The translations under genes and the position numbers were made by a program. A stretch of DNA of 63,083 bases from Agrobacterium salinitolerans (GTDB lineage: Bacteria; Pseudomonadota; Alphaproteobacteria; Rhizobiales; Rhizobiaceae), in assembly GCF_002008225.1 (NCBI RefSeq), contig NZ_MRDH01000034.1:1-63083 (forward strand), in the 5' to 3' direction. Under the pieces are notes generated by a model. That model searched no databases. It was not told the origin of the DNA and saw only the letters and a program-made list of their open reading frames with translations. Shown here piece after piece: positions 51,536 through 60,888 of the stretch (position 1 is its first letter; every line of letters starts with the position of its first letter).

Positions 51536-53491
51536 CTAGTCCTTCAGCTGCGGCAGGTTGCGGAAAAGTTCAAGCGCTTCGGGATTGGCCAGCGCATCGA
51601 CATTCTTCACCGGCCGGCCATGGATGGCGTCGCGTACCGCGATTTCGGAAATCTTGCCGGAACGGGTGCGGGGAATGGCGGCAACGGCAATGATCCTTGC
51701 CGGCACGTGCCGCGGCGTCGCGCCTGAACGGATGCGGCTGCGGATGGTCTTTTCCAACTCCTCCGTCAGGGCAGTGCCGCCCTTCATGCGCAGGAAGAGA
51801 ATAACCCGCTGGTCACCCTCTATATCCTGCCCGACGGCAATGGCCTCCTCCACTTCGGGGACGGTTTCCACCTGCCGGTAGATTTCCGCCGTCCCGATGC
51901 GGACCCCGCCGGGATTGAGGGTCGTGTCCGAACGCCCATGAATGACGTATCCGCCGGAGGGGCGCAGCTCGGCAAAATCGCCATGCGCCCAGATGCCCGG
52001 AAACCGGTCGAAATAGGCGGCCTGATACCGTGAACCGTCCACATCGCCCCAAAATTTCACCGGCATGGACAGATGAGCGTTGCGGCAGACAAGTTCACCG
52101 GCGACGCCGCGAACGGAACGGCCCTCGTCGTCAAGCGTATCGATATCCATGCCGAGCATCGCGCCCTGCAATTCGCCGCGATGCACCGGCTGCAAAGGGT
52201 TGCCGCCGAGGAAACAGGCGCAGATATCCGTGCCGCCGGAAATGGAGGCGAGGTGCACGTCGGCCTTCCAGTCGCAATAGATATAATCGAAGGATTGCGG
52301 TATGAGCGGCGAGCCTGTCGAAAGGATCGTCCTGAGCGATGAAAGGTCATGGCTTTCACGCGGCTTCAGCCCAGCCTTCAGGCAGGCGTCGATGAACTTC
52401 GCCGATGTGCCGAAAGTGGCGATCCGTTCGGCGTCGATGAGATCGATCAGCCGCGCGGAGGTTGGATAACCGGGATTGCCGTCATAGGTGACGAGCGTTG
52501 CGCCGAGCGCCAAACCGGATACTTGCCAATTCCACATCATCCAGCCGCAGGTGGTGAAATAGAAGAAACGCTCGCCTTCCTGAATGTCGCATTGCAGCTT
52601 CTGCTCCTTCATGTGCTGAAGAAGCAAACCGCCGCCGGAATGGGTGATGCATTTCGGTTTGCCGGTCGTGCCCGAAGAATAAAGGATCGCCAGCGGCGCC
52701 TTGACGGGCAGACGGTTGAAGGCAATCTCACCCCCCGCATAAGGCGCGACGAAATCCGTAAGCGTCACGCAGCCGAGATCGGCAAGGCTTTTGGGAACGG
52801 CATCGCCGATCAGCACGATCTTTTCGGGACTTGCACTTTCCGCCACCGCACGGATGGTCGGGGCTACATCGATGCGCTTACCAGCATAACCATATTCCGG
52901 CACGGCGATGAGGACTTTCGGGTCGATCTGGGAAAGGCGGTCCGAGGCCCCGGCGGGGCCGAAATCGGGGGAGCAGGACGACCAGATCGCCCCGATGGCG
53001 CTGACAGCCAGATAGCTGACGATCGTCTCGATATCGTGGGTGACGATGGCGCCGACACGGTCGCCTTCCCTCACACCGGCTTGGGCAAGCGCCTGCACCA
53101 TGCGGGACACTTCGGCGTAAAGCTCTTTGCGAGTAATCTCGCGCCTTGTTCCAGCGTCGCGATAGGCGATGATGGCCAGCCGCTCATCCGCATCGCGCAG
53201 CAGGTTTTCGGCATAATTGAGCCTCGTGCCCGGATAGAACTCGGCCTCCCGGATCGTCGCGCCCGGTTTGAACGCCACGTCGCCTCGCGTGCCGATAATG
53301 CCGAGTTCGTCCCACAGAGCATCGTAAAATTCATCCGGCGCGTCGATGGACCAGCGCAGCAGGCCGGCATAGTCATCGGCGGCCTGCCCGTGCAGCTTTG
53401 CCGTTTTCGTCGCGAAGGAAAAAAGCGACGAATGCTCCAGCCTTTCACGCGGCGGCACCCACAGAATATCGGAAGGCGTGGCGTCCATCAT
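51536..53491 (-). CDS. acsA2: Acetoacetyl-CoA synthetase
   Basis: A 651-residue AMP-forming ligase activating acetoacetate to acetoacetyl-CoA. It has the P-loop LYSSGTTGKPK near 270-280, the ACS N-terminal segment, and a C-terminal lysine in RTRSGKISE near 612. Length and the N-terminal WVPPRERLEHSSLFSF block match AacS rather than acetyl-CoA synthetase. The start overlaps the upstream dehydrogenase stop by ATGA. With bdhA it takes hydroxybutyrate to central metabolism. Confidence 0.93.
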   Translation of the reverse strand: MMDATPSDILWVPPRERLEHSSLFSFATKTAKLHGQAADDYAGLLRWSIDAPDEFYDALWDELGIIGTRGDVAFKPGATIREAEFYPGTRLNYAENLLRDADERLAIIAYRDAGTRREITRKELYAEVSRMVQALAQAGVREGDRVGAIVTHDIETIVSYLAVSAIGAIWSSCSPDFGPAGASDRLSQIDPKVLIAVPEYGYAGKRIDVAPTIRAVAESASPEKIVLIGDAVPKSLADLGCVTLTDFVAPYAGGEIAFNRLPVKAPLAILYSSGTTGKPKCITHSGGGLLLQHMKEQKLQCDIQEGERFFYFTTCGWMMWNWQVSGLALGATLVTYDGNPGYPTSARLIDLIDAERIATFGTSAKFIDACLKAGLKPRESHDLSSLRTILSTGSPLIPQSFDYIYCDWKADVHLASISGGTDICACFLGGNPLQPVHRGELQGAMLGMDIDTLDDEGRSVRGVAGELVCRNAHLSMPVKFWGDVDGSRYQAAYFDRFPGIWAHGDFAELRPSGGYVIHGRSDTTLNPGGVRIGTAEIYRQVETVPEVEEAIAVGQDIEGDQRVILFLRMKGGTALTEELEKTIRSRIRSGATPRHVPARIIAVAAIPRTRSGKISEIAVRDAIHGRPVKNVDALANPEALELFRNLPQLKD

Positions 53492-54372
53492 GCATCGCCC
53501 CCACGCAGCATCTCAACGATGGCGGAAAAATCGCGCCCGCCGCTTCCCGCATCGACGAAGTTTTCATAAAGCGCCGCCGCCGCCGCGCCGAGCGGGGTGG
53601 AAGCCCCGGCTCCATTCGCCGCCTCCTGCGAAAGCTTCAGATCCTTCAACATCAGGGCCGCCGCAAAACCGGGCTGGTAATCCTTGTTGGCGGGCGATGT
53701 CGGCACTGGTCCCGGTACCGGGCAATAGGTGGTGAGCGACCAGCATTGCCCGGAAGAAGTGGCGGCGACATCGAACAGCGCCTGATGGGAAAGCCCGAGT
53801 TTTTCGCCCAGCACGAAGGCTTCCGAGACTGCGATCATGGAGATGCCGAGGATCATGTTGTTGCAAATCTTCGCCGCCTGGCCGTTACCGCCCTTGCCGC
53901 AGTGCACGATCTTCTTGCCCATCGCCTCAAGCACCGGCTTTGCCGCAGAGAAGGCCGCAGCCTCACCGCCGCACATGAAGGTGAGCGTGCCGGCGGCAGC
54001 TCCGCCCGTTCCGCCCGATACGGGCGCGTCAACCGAGGAGCAAGCGGCGGAAGCGGCGAGTTCATGCGCCTTCAGGGCGCTTTCCATATCCACCGTCGAG
54101 CAATCGATGAGAAGCGTTCCAGCAGGGATTTTCCGAACCAGATCGCCATAGACCGACACGACGTGTTCGCCCTTCGGCAGCATGGTGATGATTACTTCAG
54201 CGGCTTCGATGGCCTCGGCCGAATCCGAGGCGACGGGAACGCCCGCCTCTTTCGCCGCCGCACGGCAGGCGTCGGCAAGATCATATCCCCTGACGGCATA
54301 ACCTGCCTTGACGAGATTGGCGGCCATCGGCAGGCCCATATGTCCCAGCCCGAGAAAAGCGACGGTCTTCAT
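53488..54372 (-). CDS. 3-hydroxyisobutyrate dehydrogenase-type beta-hydroxyacid dehydrogenase
   Basis: A 294-residue enzyme of the HIBADH family. It has the NAD fold GLGHMGLPMAANL (6-18), the substrate motif DAPVSGGTGGA near 116-126, and the catalytic lysine in GNGQAAKICNN near 170. The start at 54372 (MKTVAFLG) follows GGAG. In valine breakdown it makes methylmalonate semialdehyde, but the other valine genes are absent, so a different beta-hydroxyacid tied to this operon is possible. Confidence 0.88.
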   Translation of the reverse strand: MKTVAFLGLGHMGLPMAANLVKAGYAVRGYDLADACRAAAKEAGVPVASDSAEAIEAAEVIITMLPKGEHVVSVYGDLVRKIPAGTLLIDCSTVDMESALKAHELAASAACSSVDAPVSGGTGGAAAGTLTFMCGGEAAAFSAAKPVLEAMGKKIVHCGKGGNGQAAKICNNMILGISMIAVSEAFVLGEKLGLSHQALFDVAATSSGQCWSLTTYCPVPGPVPTSPANKDYQPGFAAALMLKDLKLSQEAANGAGASTPLGAAAAALYENFVDAGSGGRDFSAIVEMLRGGDA

Positions 54373-54385
54373 AGGTGCGCTCCTT

Positions 54386-55981
54386 TCAGCGATTATCCGC
54401 AAGGATCATGTCGGCAGCCTTTTCGGCAATCATGATCGTCGGCGAATTGGTGTTTCCGGATGTGATGCGCGGCATCACCGATGCGTCGGCGACGCGCAGC
54501 CCGGCGAGCCGGCGGAATTTCAGCCGCGCATCGACAACGCTTTCCATATCCGACCCCATGCGCAGCGTGCCGACAGGGTGGAAGATGGTGGTGCCGATAT
54601 CGCCCGCCGCTTTGGCAAGATCATTGTCGTTTTCAAAGGAGGGACCCGGCTTGTATTCCTCCGGCTTGAAGCGCGCGAAGGACGGCTGGGCCACGATGCG
54701 GCGCGTCAGCCGCATGGCGTCGATGGCCACCTGGCGGTCGCCTTCGGTGGAAAGATAGTTCGGGCGGATTTCCGGCTGCATGGCGAAATCCGGTCCTTTC
54801 ACATGCACTGAACCCCGGCTTTCCGGCCGCAGATTGCAGACACTTGCGGTAATGGCCGGAAAATTGTGAACCGGATCGCCGAACTTGTCGAGTGAAACCG
54901 GCTGGACATGATATTCCAGATCGGCGGTTTCCTTTTCCGCCGAGGAGCGGGTGAAGACGCCGAGCTGGCTGGGTGCCATCGACATCGGCCCGGAGCGCGT
55001 CAGCGCATATTCCAGCCCGATCCTCGCCTTGCCGAACAGGGTGGAGGCCCTTTCATTCAGCGTCAGGACGCCGGAGACCTTGTAGACCATGCGCAATTGC
55101 AGATGGTCCTGCAGGTTCTCGCCCACACCCTGAACCTCGGCCACGGTGTCGATACCGGCCGCCTGCAGCACATCGCCGCGGCCGACGCCGGAAAGCTCCA
55201 GAACATGCGGCGAACCGATCGCGCCGGCGGACAGCACCGTCTCGCGCCGCGCCCGCATCGTTTTCAAGACGCCGTCATGGTGAAACTCGACGCCGGTCAC
55301 CCGGCCCTCTTCGATGATGAGACGCTTAACATGCGCCTTGGTCAGCACCGTCAGGTTCTTGCGACCAAGCACCGGCTTCAGAAAGGCTTTCGCCGTGTTC
55401 CAGCGCCAGCCGGCCCGCTGGTTGACATCGAAATAACCGGCGCCTTCATTGTCGCCCCGGTTGAAATCATCGGTCGCTGGAATGCCCGCTTCGCCCGCTG
55501 CCTTCTGGAAGGCGTCCAGCACATCCCAGCGCACCCGCGCCTTTTCCACGCGCCATTCGCCGCCGGCGGCATGCAGATCGCTCTTGCCGCGATAGAAGTC
55601 TTCCGACTTCAGGAAATAGGGAAGTATATCGTTCCACCCCCAGCCCTCGCAGCCGAGCTGCCGCCACATATCGTAGTCGCGCGCCTGGCCGCGCATATAG
55701 ATCATGCCATTGATGGAGGAGCAGCCGCCAAGCACCTTGCCGCGCGGATAGATCAGCGAGCGGCCGTTAAGCCCCGGCTCTTCCACCGTTTTGAAACACC
55801 AGTCGGTGCGCGGATTGTTGATGCAATAGAGATAACCGACCGGAATGTGGATCCAGTGGTAATTATCGTTGCCGCCCGCTTCCAGAAGCAAAACGCGGTT
55901 GTTCGGATCTTTCGAAAGGCGGTTGGCGAGAACGCATCCGGCACTCCCCGCTCCGATGACGATATAGTCATATTCGCCCAT
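54386..55981 (-). CDS. GMC-family FAD oxidoreductase (choline dehydrogenase-like)
   Basis: A 531-residue flavin alcohol dehydrogenase. The FAD fold VIGAGSAGCVLANRL lies at 7-21, the GMC signature PRGKVLGGCSSINGM near 78-92, and the C-terminal HPVGTLRMG and NTNSPTIMIAEKAADMI blocks hold the catalytic His region. The ATG at 55981 has GGAGAAGA upstream; an in-frame GTG at 55993 is less likely. Choline is the default annotation, but the operon context suggests a hydroxylated organic acid or diol. It follows the permease gene by 73 bases. Confidence 0.88.
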   Translation of the reverse strand: MGEYDYIVIGAGSAGCVLANRLSKDPNNRVLLLEAGGNDNYHWIHIPVGYLYCINNPRTDWCFKTVEEPGLNGRSLIYPRGKVLGGCSSINGMIYMRGQARDYDMWRQLGCEGWGWNDILPYFLKSEDFYRGKSDLHAAGGEWRVEKARVRWDVLDAFQKAAGEAGIPATDDFNRGDNEGAGYFDVNQRAGWRWNTAKAFLKPVLGRKNLTVLTKAHVKRLIIEEGRVTGVEFHHDGVLKTMRARRETVLSAGAIGSPHVLELSGVGRGDVLQAAGIDTVAEVQGVGENLQDHLQLRMVYKVSGVLTLNERASTLFGKARIGLEYALTRSGPMSMAPSQLGVFTRSSAEKETADLEYHVQPVSLDKFGDPVHNFPAITASVCNLRPESRGSVHVKGPDFAMQPEIRPNYLSTEGDRQVAIDAMRLTRRIVAQPSFARFKPEEYKPGPSFENDNDLAKAAGDIGTTIFHPVGTLRMGSDMESVVDARLKFRRLAGLRVADASVMPRITSGNTNSPTIMIAEKAADMILADNR

Positions 55982-56054
55982 GCTCTTCTCCACGCGTCAC
56001 CCTTGCCGCACCGTTCCGGACGCGGAGGCCGCCTTCCAAGTGTTTTAAAAATGT

Positions 56055-57062
56055 CTAGCTGCGGTGCTGAAAGCCGAGTTTTCTCCCGAGCCGCGACGCG
56101 TAAAATTCGCCGATAAGACCACGCCGGAACACCAGGACGCAGGCCATGAAGACAAGGCCGGTAATGATGGTGACCGGGAAATCCGATGTCGCGAGATAGT
56201 TCTGCAAGGTAACGACAAGGCCTGCGCCAAAAATCGGGCCGATCATGGTGCCGATACCGCCGAGCAACGTCATCAGGATCACTTCGCCGGACATCTGCCA
56301 GGTGACGTCGGTGAGCGTTGCGAACTGGAACACCAGCGCTTTGAGGCCTCCCGCAAGACCGGCCAGCGTCGCCGACATGACGAAAGCACCGAGCTTGTAG
56401 CGCTGCACGCTGTAGCCCAGCGAAATGGCGCGCTGCTCGTTTTCGCGGATCGATTTCAGGATCATGCCGAAGGGCGAATTGACGAAACGCCAGATGACCA
56501 GCAGTGCCAGCACAAAGGCTGCAAGCACCGTGTAATAGATATTGAGCGGCGCATTAAGGTCGAGAAGGCCGAAGAGATGGCCGCGCGGCACGCCCTGCAA
56601 CCCATCCTCGCCATGGGTAAACGGCGCCTGAAGGCAGAAGAAATAAAACATCTGCGACAGTGCCAGCGTGATCATGGCGAAATAGATGCCCTGGCGGCGG
56701 ATGGCGAAAAAGCCGATGACCAAGCCGAGAAGGGCCGCCCCTGCCATGCCGATGACAAGGCCGATTTCCGGCGTGACGCCCCATTCCTTCACCGAATAGG
56801 CCGTGAAATAGGCCGCACCGCCAAAGAATGCCGCATGGCCGAAGGACAGCAGTCCCGTGTAACCGATCAGCAGATTGAAGGCGCAGGCAAAAAGCGCAAA
56901 GCACAGCAGCTTCATCAGAAAGATCGGATAAACGAACATCGGCGCGGCGACGAGGACAGCAAGGCCAGCCAGAATAAGCACGGTCTTGATGGTGCCGGCG
57001 GTCGCAGAGACTTCGGTTTGCGGCATCGCACCGGCGGTGGGGTTGTGGATGGCTTTGGACAT
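56055..57062 (-). CDS. Branched-chain amino acid-type ABC permease (LivM-like)
   Basis: A 335-residue permease with nine to ten membrane helices and the LivM EAA-like loop near GLAGGLKALVFQF. It pairs with the LivH-like permease, 1 base apart. The start at 57062 (MSKAIHNPT) fits the tight spacing. The family imports branched-chain amino acids, amides or aromatic and short acids; here the co-transcribed enzymes point to a hydroxyacid or similar compound. Confidence 0.9.
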   Translation of the reverse strand: MSKAIHNPTAGAMPQTEVSATAGTIKTVLILAGLAVLVAAPMFVYPIFLMKLLCFALFACAFNLLIGYTGLLSFGHAAFFGGAAYFTAYSVKEWGVTPEIGLVIGMAGAALLGLVIGFFAIRRQGIYFAMITLALSQMFYFFCLQAPFTHGEDGLQGVPRGHLFGLLDLNAPLNIYYTVLAAFVLALLVIWRFVNSPFGMILKSIRENEQRAISLGYSVQRYKLGAFVMSATLAGLAGGLKALVFQFATLTDVTWQMSGEVILMTLLGGIGTMIGPIFGAGLVVTLQNYLATSDFPVTIITGLVFMACVLVFRRGLIGEFYASRLGRKLGFQHRS

Positions 57063-57063
57063 A

Positions 57064-57951
57064 TCAGGCGTCCTTTCCGAAAAGTCCGGCGGGGCGGATG
57101 AGCAGCACAAAGGCCATGATGACGAAGATGACGATGTTGGAGGCTTCCGGATAAAACACCTTGGTCAGGCCTTCGGCGACGCCCAGCATGTAGCCGGTGA
57201 CGATGGCGCCCATGATCGACCCCATGCCGCCGACGACGACCACGGCGAAGACGACGATGATGAGGTTGGTGCCCATCAGCGGCGAGACCTGATAGATGGG
57301 CGCTGCGAGAACTCCGGTGAAACCGGCAAGGCCAGCGCCCAGGGCATAGGTCAGCGTCAGCAGCACCGGCACGTTGATGCCGAAGGCCTGCACCAGTGTC
57401 GGGTTTTCCGTCGCAGCACGCAGATAAGAGCCGAGACGCGTCTTTTCGATCAAGGCCCAGGTGGCGATGCAGACGATGAGCGAAATCACGACGACAAAGG
57501 CGCGGTAGTTCGGCAGGAACATGAAGCCGAGATTGGTGCCGCCGGCAAGCTCACGCGGCACCGAATAAGGCTGGCCGGCAGCGCCGTAAAGCCAGCGGAA
57601 CGTGCCTTCCACCACAAGCGCCAGACCGAAGGTGAAGAGCAGCCCGTAAAGCGGATCGAGATCATAAAGCCGCGACAGCAGGAAGCGTTCGACGATCGCG
57701 CCGAAAAGCGCAACAACGAGCGGTGTCACCACCAGCGCCGCCCAGAAATTGATGCCGAAATATTGCAGGCCGAGAAAGGCGACAAAAGCGCCGAGCATAT
57801 ATTGCGCCCCATGCGCAAAATTGATGACGCGCAGCAGGCCGAAAATGACGGCAAGGCCCAAAGACAGCAGCGCATAAAACGAGCCGTTGATAAGGCCCAC
57901 CAGCAATTGCCCGAGCAGCGCCTGAATTGGAATACCGAAGAGCATCGTCAT
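57064..57951 (-). CDS. Branched-chain amino acid-type ABC permease (LivH-like)
   Basis: A 295-residue permease with about eight helices. It starts with the LivH-type LLGQLLVGLINGSFYALLSLGLAVIFG block (broken here as two helices) and has the conserved RAATENPTLVQAFGIN cytoplasmic loop near 195. It is 2 bases from the LivF-like gene. Partner of the LivM-like permease. Confidence 0.9.
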   Translation of the reverse strand: MTMLFGIPIQALLGQLLVGLINGSFYALLSLGLAVIFGLLRVINFAHGAQYMLGAFVAFLGLQYFGINFWAALVVTPLVVALFGAIVERFLLSRLYDLDPLYGLLFTFGLALVVEGTFRWLYGAAGQPYSVPRELAGGTNLGFMFLPNYRAFVVVISLIVCIATWALIEKTRLGSYLRAATENPTLVQAFGINVPVLLTLTYALGAGLAGFTGVLAAPIYQVSPLMGTNLIIVVFAVVVVGGMGSIMGAIVTGYMLGVAEGLTKVFYPEASNIVIFVIMAFVLLIRPAGLFGKDA

Positions 57952-57953
57952 CG

Positions 57954-58655
57954 TTAAACCCCCAGCACTTTGTTGAGTTCGCCCATACGGCCGGAAAGCT
58001 CAGCCACCGGAAAGTTGCTGACCATCTGGCCGTGATCCATCAGGTAGAAACGGTCGGCGATACGGCTGGCGAAACGGAAATTCTGTTCGACCAGAACGAC
58101 GGTCATGCCGCGGCTCTTCAGCTTTTGCAGCACCTCGCCAATGCGCTGCACGATAACGGGCGCAAGTCCCTCTGTCGGCTCGTCGAGCAGCAGCACCTTG
58201 ACGCCGGTGCGCAAAATGCGCGCCATGGCCAGCATCTGCTGTTCGCCGCCAGAAAGCTTGGTGCCGGGGCTGGTGCGACGTTCGTATAGATTGGGAAACA
58301 GCTCGTAGATTTCATCGAGCGTCATGCCACCGGAGGCGACGACGGGCGGCAGCATCAGATTTTCCTCGACACTCAGCGTCGCGAAGATGCCGCGTTCCTC
58401 CGGCACGAAACCGAGGCCGTATTTTGCCGTGCGATGCAGCGGCACCGGCATCATATCCTTGCCGCCCAGCTTGATGGAACCCTTGCGGTTGCGGATGATA
58501 CCCATGATGGTGCGCAGCGTCGTGGTCTTGCCCACACCGTTGCGGCCGAGAATGGTGATGGTTTCGCCCTCGCCGACCGTCAGATCGACACCGTGCAGCG
58601 CCTGGCTTTCGCCATACCAGGATTTGAGGTTGGAGACTTCGAGCATTGCCGCCAT
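57954..58655 (-). CDS. ABC transporter ATP-binding protein (LivF-like)
   Basis: A 233-residue ATPase. Walker A GRNGVGKTT lies near 37-45, the signature LSGGEQQMLA near 135, and Walker B LLLDEPTEGL near 158. GGAGG precedes the ATG at 58655 (MAAMLEVSNL); the frame open to 58724 overlaps livG and is rejected. Works with the LivG-like ATPase. Confidence 0.92.
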   Translation of the reverse strand: MAAMLEVSNLKSWYGESQALHGVDLTVGEGETITILGRNGVGKTTTLRTIMGIIRNRKGSIKLGGKDMMPVPLHRTAKYGLGFVPEERGIFATLSVEENLMLPPVVASGGMTLDEIYELFPNLYERRTSPGTKLSGGEQQMLAMARILRTGVKVLLLDEPTEGLAPVIVQRIGEVLQKLKSRGMTVVLVEQNFRFASRIADRFYLMDHGQMVSNFPVAELSGRMGELNKVLGV

Positions 58656-58656
58656 A

Positions 58657-59442
58657 TCACGCCTCCTCCGTGCCCATATAGGCCGTGCGCACCCGCGGAT
58701 CGGCTGAAACGGTGGCATAATCACCCTCCGCCAGAATTTCGCCGCGCTGCAACACCGTGACCTGATGGCAGATATCCGCCACGACTTTCAGATTATGTTC
58801 CACCATCAGCACCGCGCGAGTCTTGGCCACCTCCCGGATGAGTTCGGCCACATGGGAGACATCTTCCCCGCCCATGCCGGCCATCGGCTCATCGAGCAGC
58901 AGAACCTTCGGATCGAGCGCCAGCGTGGTGGCGATTTCGAGAACCCGCTTGCGGCCGTAAGAAAGATCGGCCGCAAGCGCATGTTTTTCCCGTGTGAGGC
59001 CGACCGTGGCGATCAGCTCCTCGGCGCGGGCGTTCAGCCTGTCGAGTGAGGAGAGCGGCAGCCAGAACTGCGTTGCAAGGCCATTCGGCCGCTGCAACGC
59101 CACCCGCACATTTTCCAGAACCGTCAGATGCGGAAACACCGCCGATATCTGGAAAGACCTGACGAGGCCGAGACGCGCCACCTTGTCCGGCGGCGTCCTT
59201 GTTATGTCCGTTCCCATGAAGGTGATCGCCCCGCCCGTCGGCTGGAGAAACTTGGTCAATAGATTAAAGACCGTTGTTTTGCCGGCGCCGTTCGGACCGA
59301 TAAGCGCATGCACGCGGGCATGGTGGACGTCGAGATCGACGTTTTTCACGGCCGCGAATGCGCCGAAGGTCTTGGAGAGACCACGCGCCGAAAGAACGAC
59401 GCGAGGTTCGGCCTGCCCGGCGGGGGCGGGAGCGATCATCAT
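58657..59442 (-). CDS. ABC transporter ATP-binding protein (LivG-like)
   Basis: A 261-residue ATPase. Walker A GPNGAGKTT is near 49-57, and Walker B LLLDEPMAGM with the extra LivG segment around 155-180. The LSGGQ-type signature is degenerate (AADLSYGRKRVLE), as is common in this subfamily. The ATG at 59442 follows GGGGA. The order livG-livF-livH-livM after the binding-protein gene is a complete import system. Confidence 0.92.
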   Translation of the reverse strand: MMIAPAPAGQAEPRVVLSARGLSKTFGAFAAVKNVDLDVHHARVHALIGPNGAGKTTVFNLLTKFLQPTGGAITFMGTDITRTPPDKVARLGLVRSFQISAVFPHLTVLENVRVALQRPNGLATQFWLPLSSLDRLNARAEELIATVGLTREKHALAADLSYGRKRVLEIATTLALDPKVLLLDEPMAGMGGEDVSHVAELIREVAKTRAVLMVEHNLKVVADICHQVTVLQRGEILAEGDYATVSADPRVRTAYMGTEEA

Positions 59443-59467
59443 CAAGCTTTCCCCTTTTTATTCTTCT

Positions 59468-60676
59468 TTACTGCGTTACCAGCGGGCAACCGCTTTTTGC
59501 GGGGTCCATGAAGGCTTCCTTGCCGGGGATGGTGGCGAGCACCTTGTAATAATCAAAGGGCTGCTTGCTTTCGTCCGGCTTCTTCACTTCCATGAGATAC
59601 ATGTCGTGAATCATGCGGCCATTGGCGGCGACCTGGCCATCCTTGGCGAAGACGTCATTGACCGGCATTTCCTTCATGGCCTTTGCAACGGCATCGGCAT
59701 CGTCGGTGCCGGCCTTTTCTATGGCCTTCAGGTAGTGCAGCACGGCGGAATAGGTGCCCGCATGGACCATGTTCGGCATGGCGCCGGTGCGCTCCTTGAA
59801 GCGTTCGCCGAATTTGCGCGATTCATCGTCGCGATCCCAGTAAAAACCTTCCGTCAGCGTCAACCCTTGAGCCGCTTCGAGACCGAGGCCGTGAACTTCG
59901 GCGAGTGTGAAGAGAAGCGCCGCGAGCCGCTGGCCACCGGCGACGATGCCGAACTCGGCCGCCTGCTTGATGGCGTTGGAGGTATCGAGACCGGCATTGG
60001 CAAGACCAATGACCTTCGCGCCCGAGGACTGCGCCTGCAAAAGGAAGGAAGAGTAATCCGTCGTGGCGAGCGGATGGCGCACGGAACCCAGCACCTTACC
60101 GCCATTGGCCTTGACGAAATTGCCGGTGTTTTCTTCCAGCGAATAACCGAAGGCATAATCGGCGGTCAGGAAGAACCAGCTGTCGCCGCCCTGCTTGACG
60201 AGCGCACCGCCGGTGCCGACCGCCAGCGAATAGGTGTCATAGGCCCAGTGGAAACCATAGGGGCTGCACTGCTTGCCGGTCAGCTCGGTGGTTGCCGCAC
60301 CCGTATTGATGGTGATCTTCTTCTTGTCCTTCGACAGCGCCTGCACAGCCAGACCCACCGACGACGAGGTCAGTTCCATGATCGAATCGACCTGTTCGGT
60401 ATCATACCATTGGCGGGCGATATTGGAGGCGACATCCGCCTTGTTCTGATGATCGGCGGTCACCACTTCCACCGGCGCATCGAGCACCTTGCCGCCAAAA
60501 TCCTCAACCGCCATCTTCGCGGCCTCATAAGAGTATTTGCCGCCGAAATTGGCGTAGACGCCCGACTGGTCGTTCAAAATGCCGATCTTGACCTTGCCGT
60601 CCGAAATCTCGGCGGCATAAGCGGCGGTGCCAGCGGCCAGCACCATGGCCGTGGATAAAACGATACTCTTGCGCAT
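59468..60676 (-). CDS. Periplasmic substrate-binding protein of the Liv-type transporter
   Basis: A 402-residue binding protein of the Leu/Ile/Val family. A signal peptide (MRKSIVLSTAMVLAAGTAAYA, cut near residue 21) precedes two Rossmann lobes starting with VKIGILNDQSG. GGAGGAG lies before the start. It begins the nine-gene operon and lies opposite the LysR gene. The ligand is not leucine-like on the evidence of the enzymes encoded downstream; hydroxyacids or aromatic acids are candidates. Confidence 0.9.
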   Translation of the reverse strand: MRKSIVLSTAMVLAAGTAAYAAEISDGKVKIGILNDQSGVYANFGGKYSYEAAKMAVEDFGGKVLDAPVEVVTADHQNKADVASNIARQWYDTEQVDSIMELTSSSVGLAVQALSKDKKKITINTGAATTELTGKQCSPYGFHWAYDTYSLAVGTGGALVKQGGDSWFFLTADYAFGYSLEENTGNFVKANGGKVLGSVRHPLATTDYSSFLLQAQSSGAKVIGLANAGLDTSNAIKQAAEFGIVAGGQRLAALLFTLAEVHGLGLEAAQGLTLTEGFYWDRDDESRKFGERFKERTGAMPNMVHAGTYSAVLHYLKAIEKAGTDDADAVAKAMKEMPVNDVFAKDGQVAANGRMIHDMYLMEVKKPDESKQPFDYYKVLATIPGKEAFMDPAKSGCPLVTQ

Positions 60677-60840
60677 GACTTCTCCTCCCAGAGATGATTG
60701 CGAGCCTCAGATTGTCTGTGCAACGGTGAACGAAACCATTGCACCTGAACGGTCACACCGCCCTCCTCAAAGCGATGCATCCTGAGCCTAGACTTCTCGA
60801 ATTCGGCCGTTGACACAAGAGCGGGGCATCATCAAATTGC

Positions 60841-60867
60841 GAACAGGAACTGTTCATTTTTGAACAG
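60841..60867. promoter_or_regulatory. Candidate LysR operator (three GAACAG/CTGTTC half-sites)
   Basis: GAACAG (60841-60846), CTGTTC (60850-60855) and GAACAG (60862-60867) form two overlapping palindromes in the divergent promoter region. The site ends 21 bases before the LysR start codon and would suit autoregulation as well as control of the transport/catabolic operon. Confidence 0.55.
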
Positions 60868-60888
60868 AATTTTTGATGGGAGACAAAT

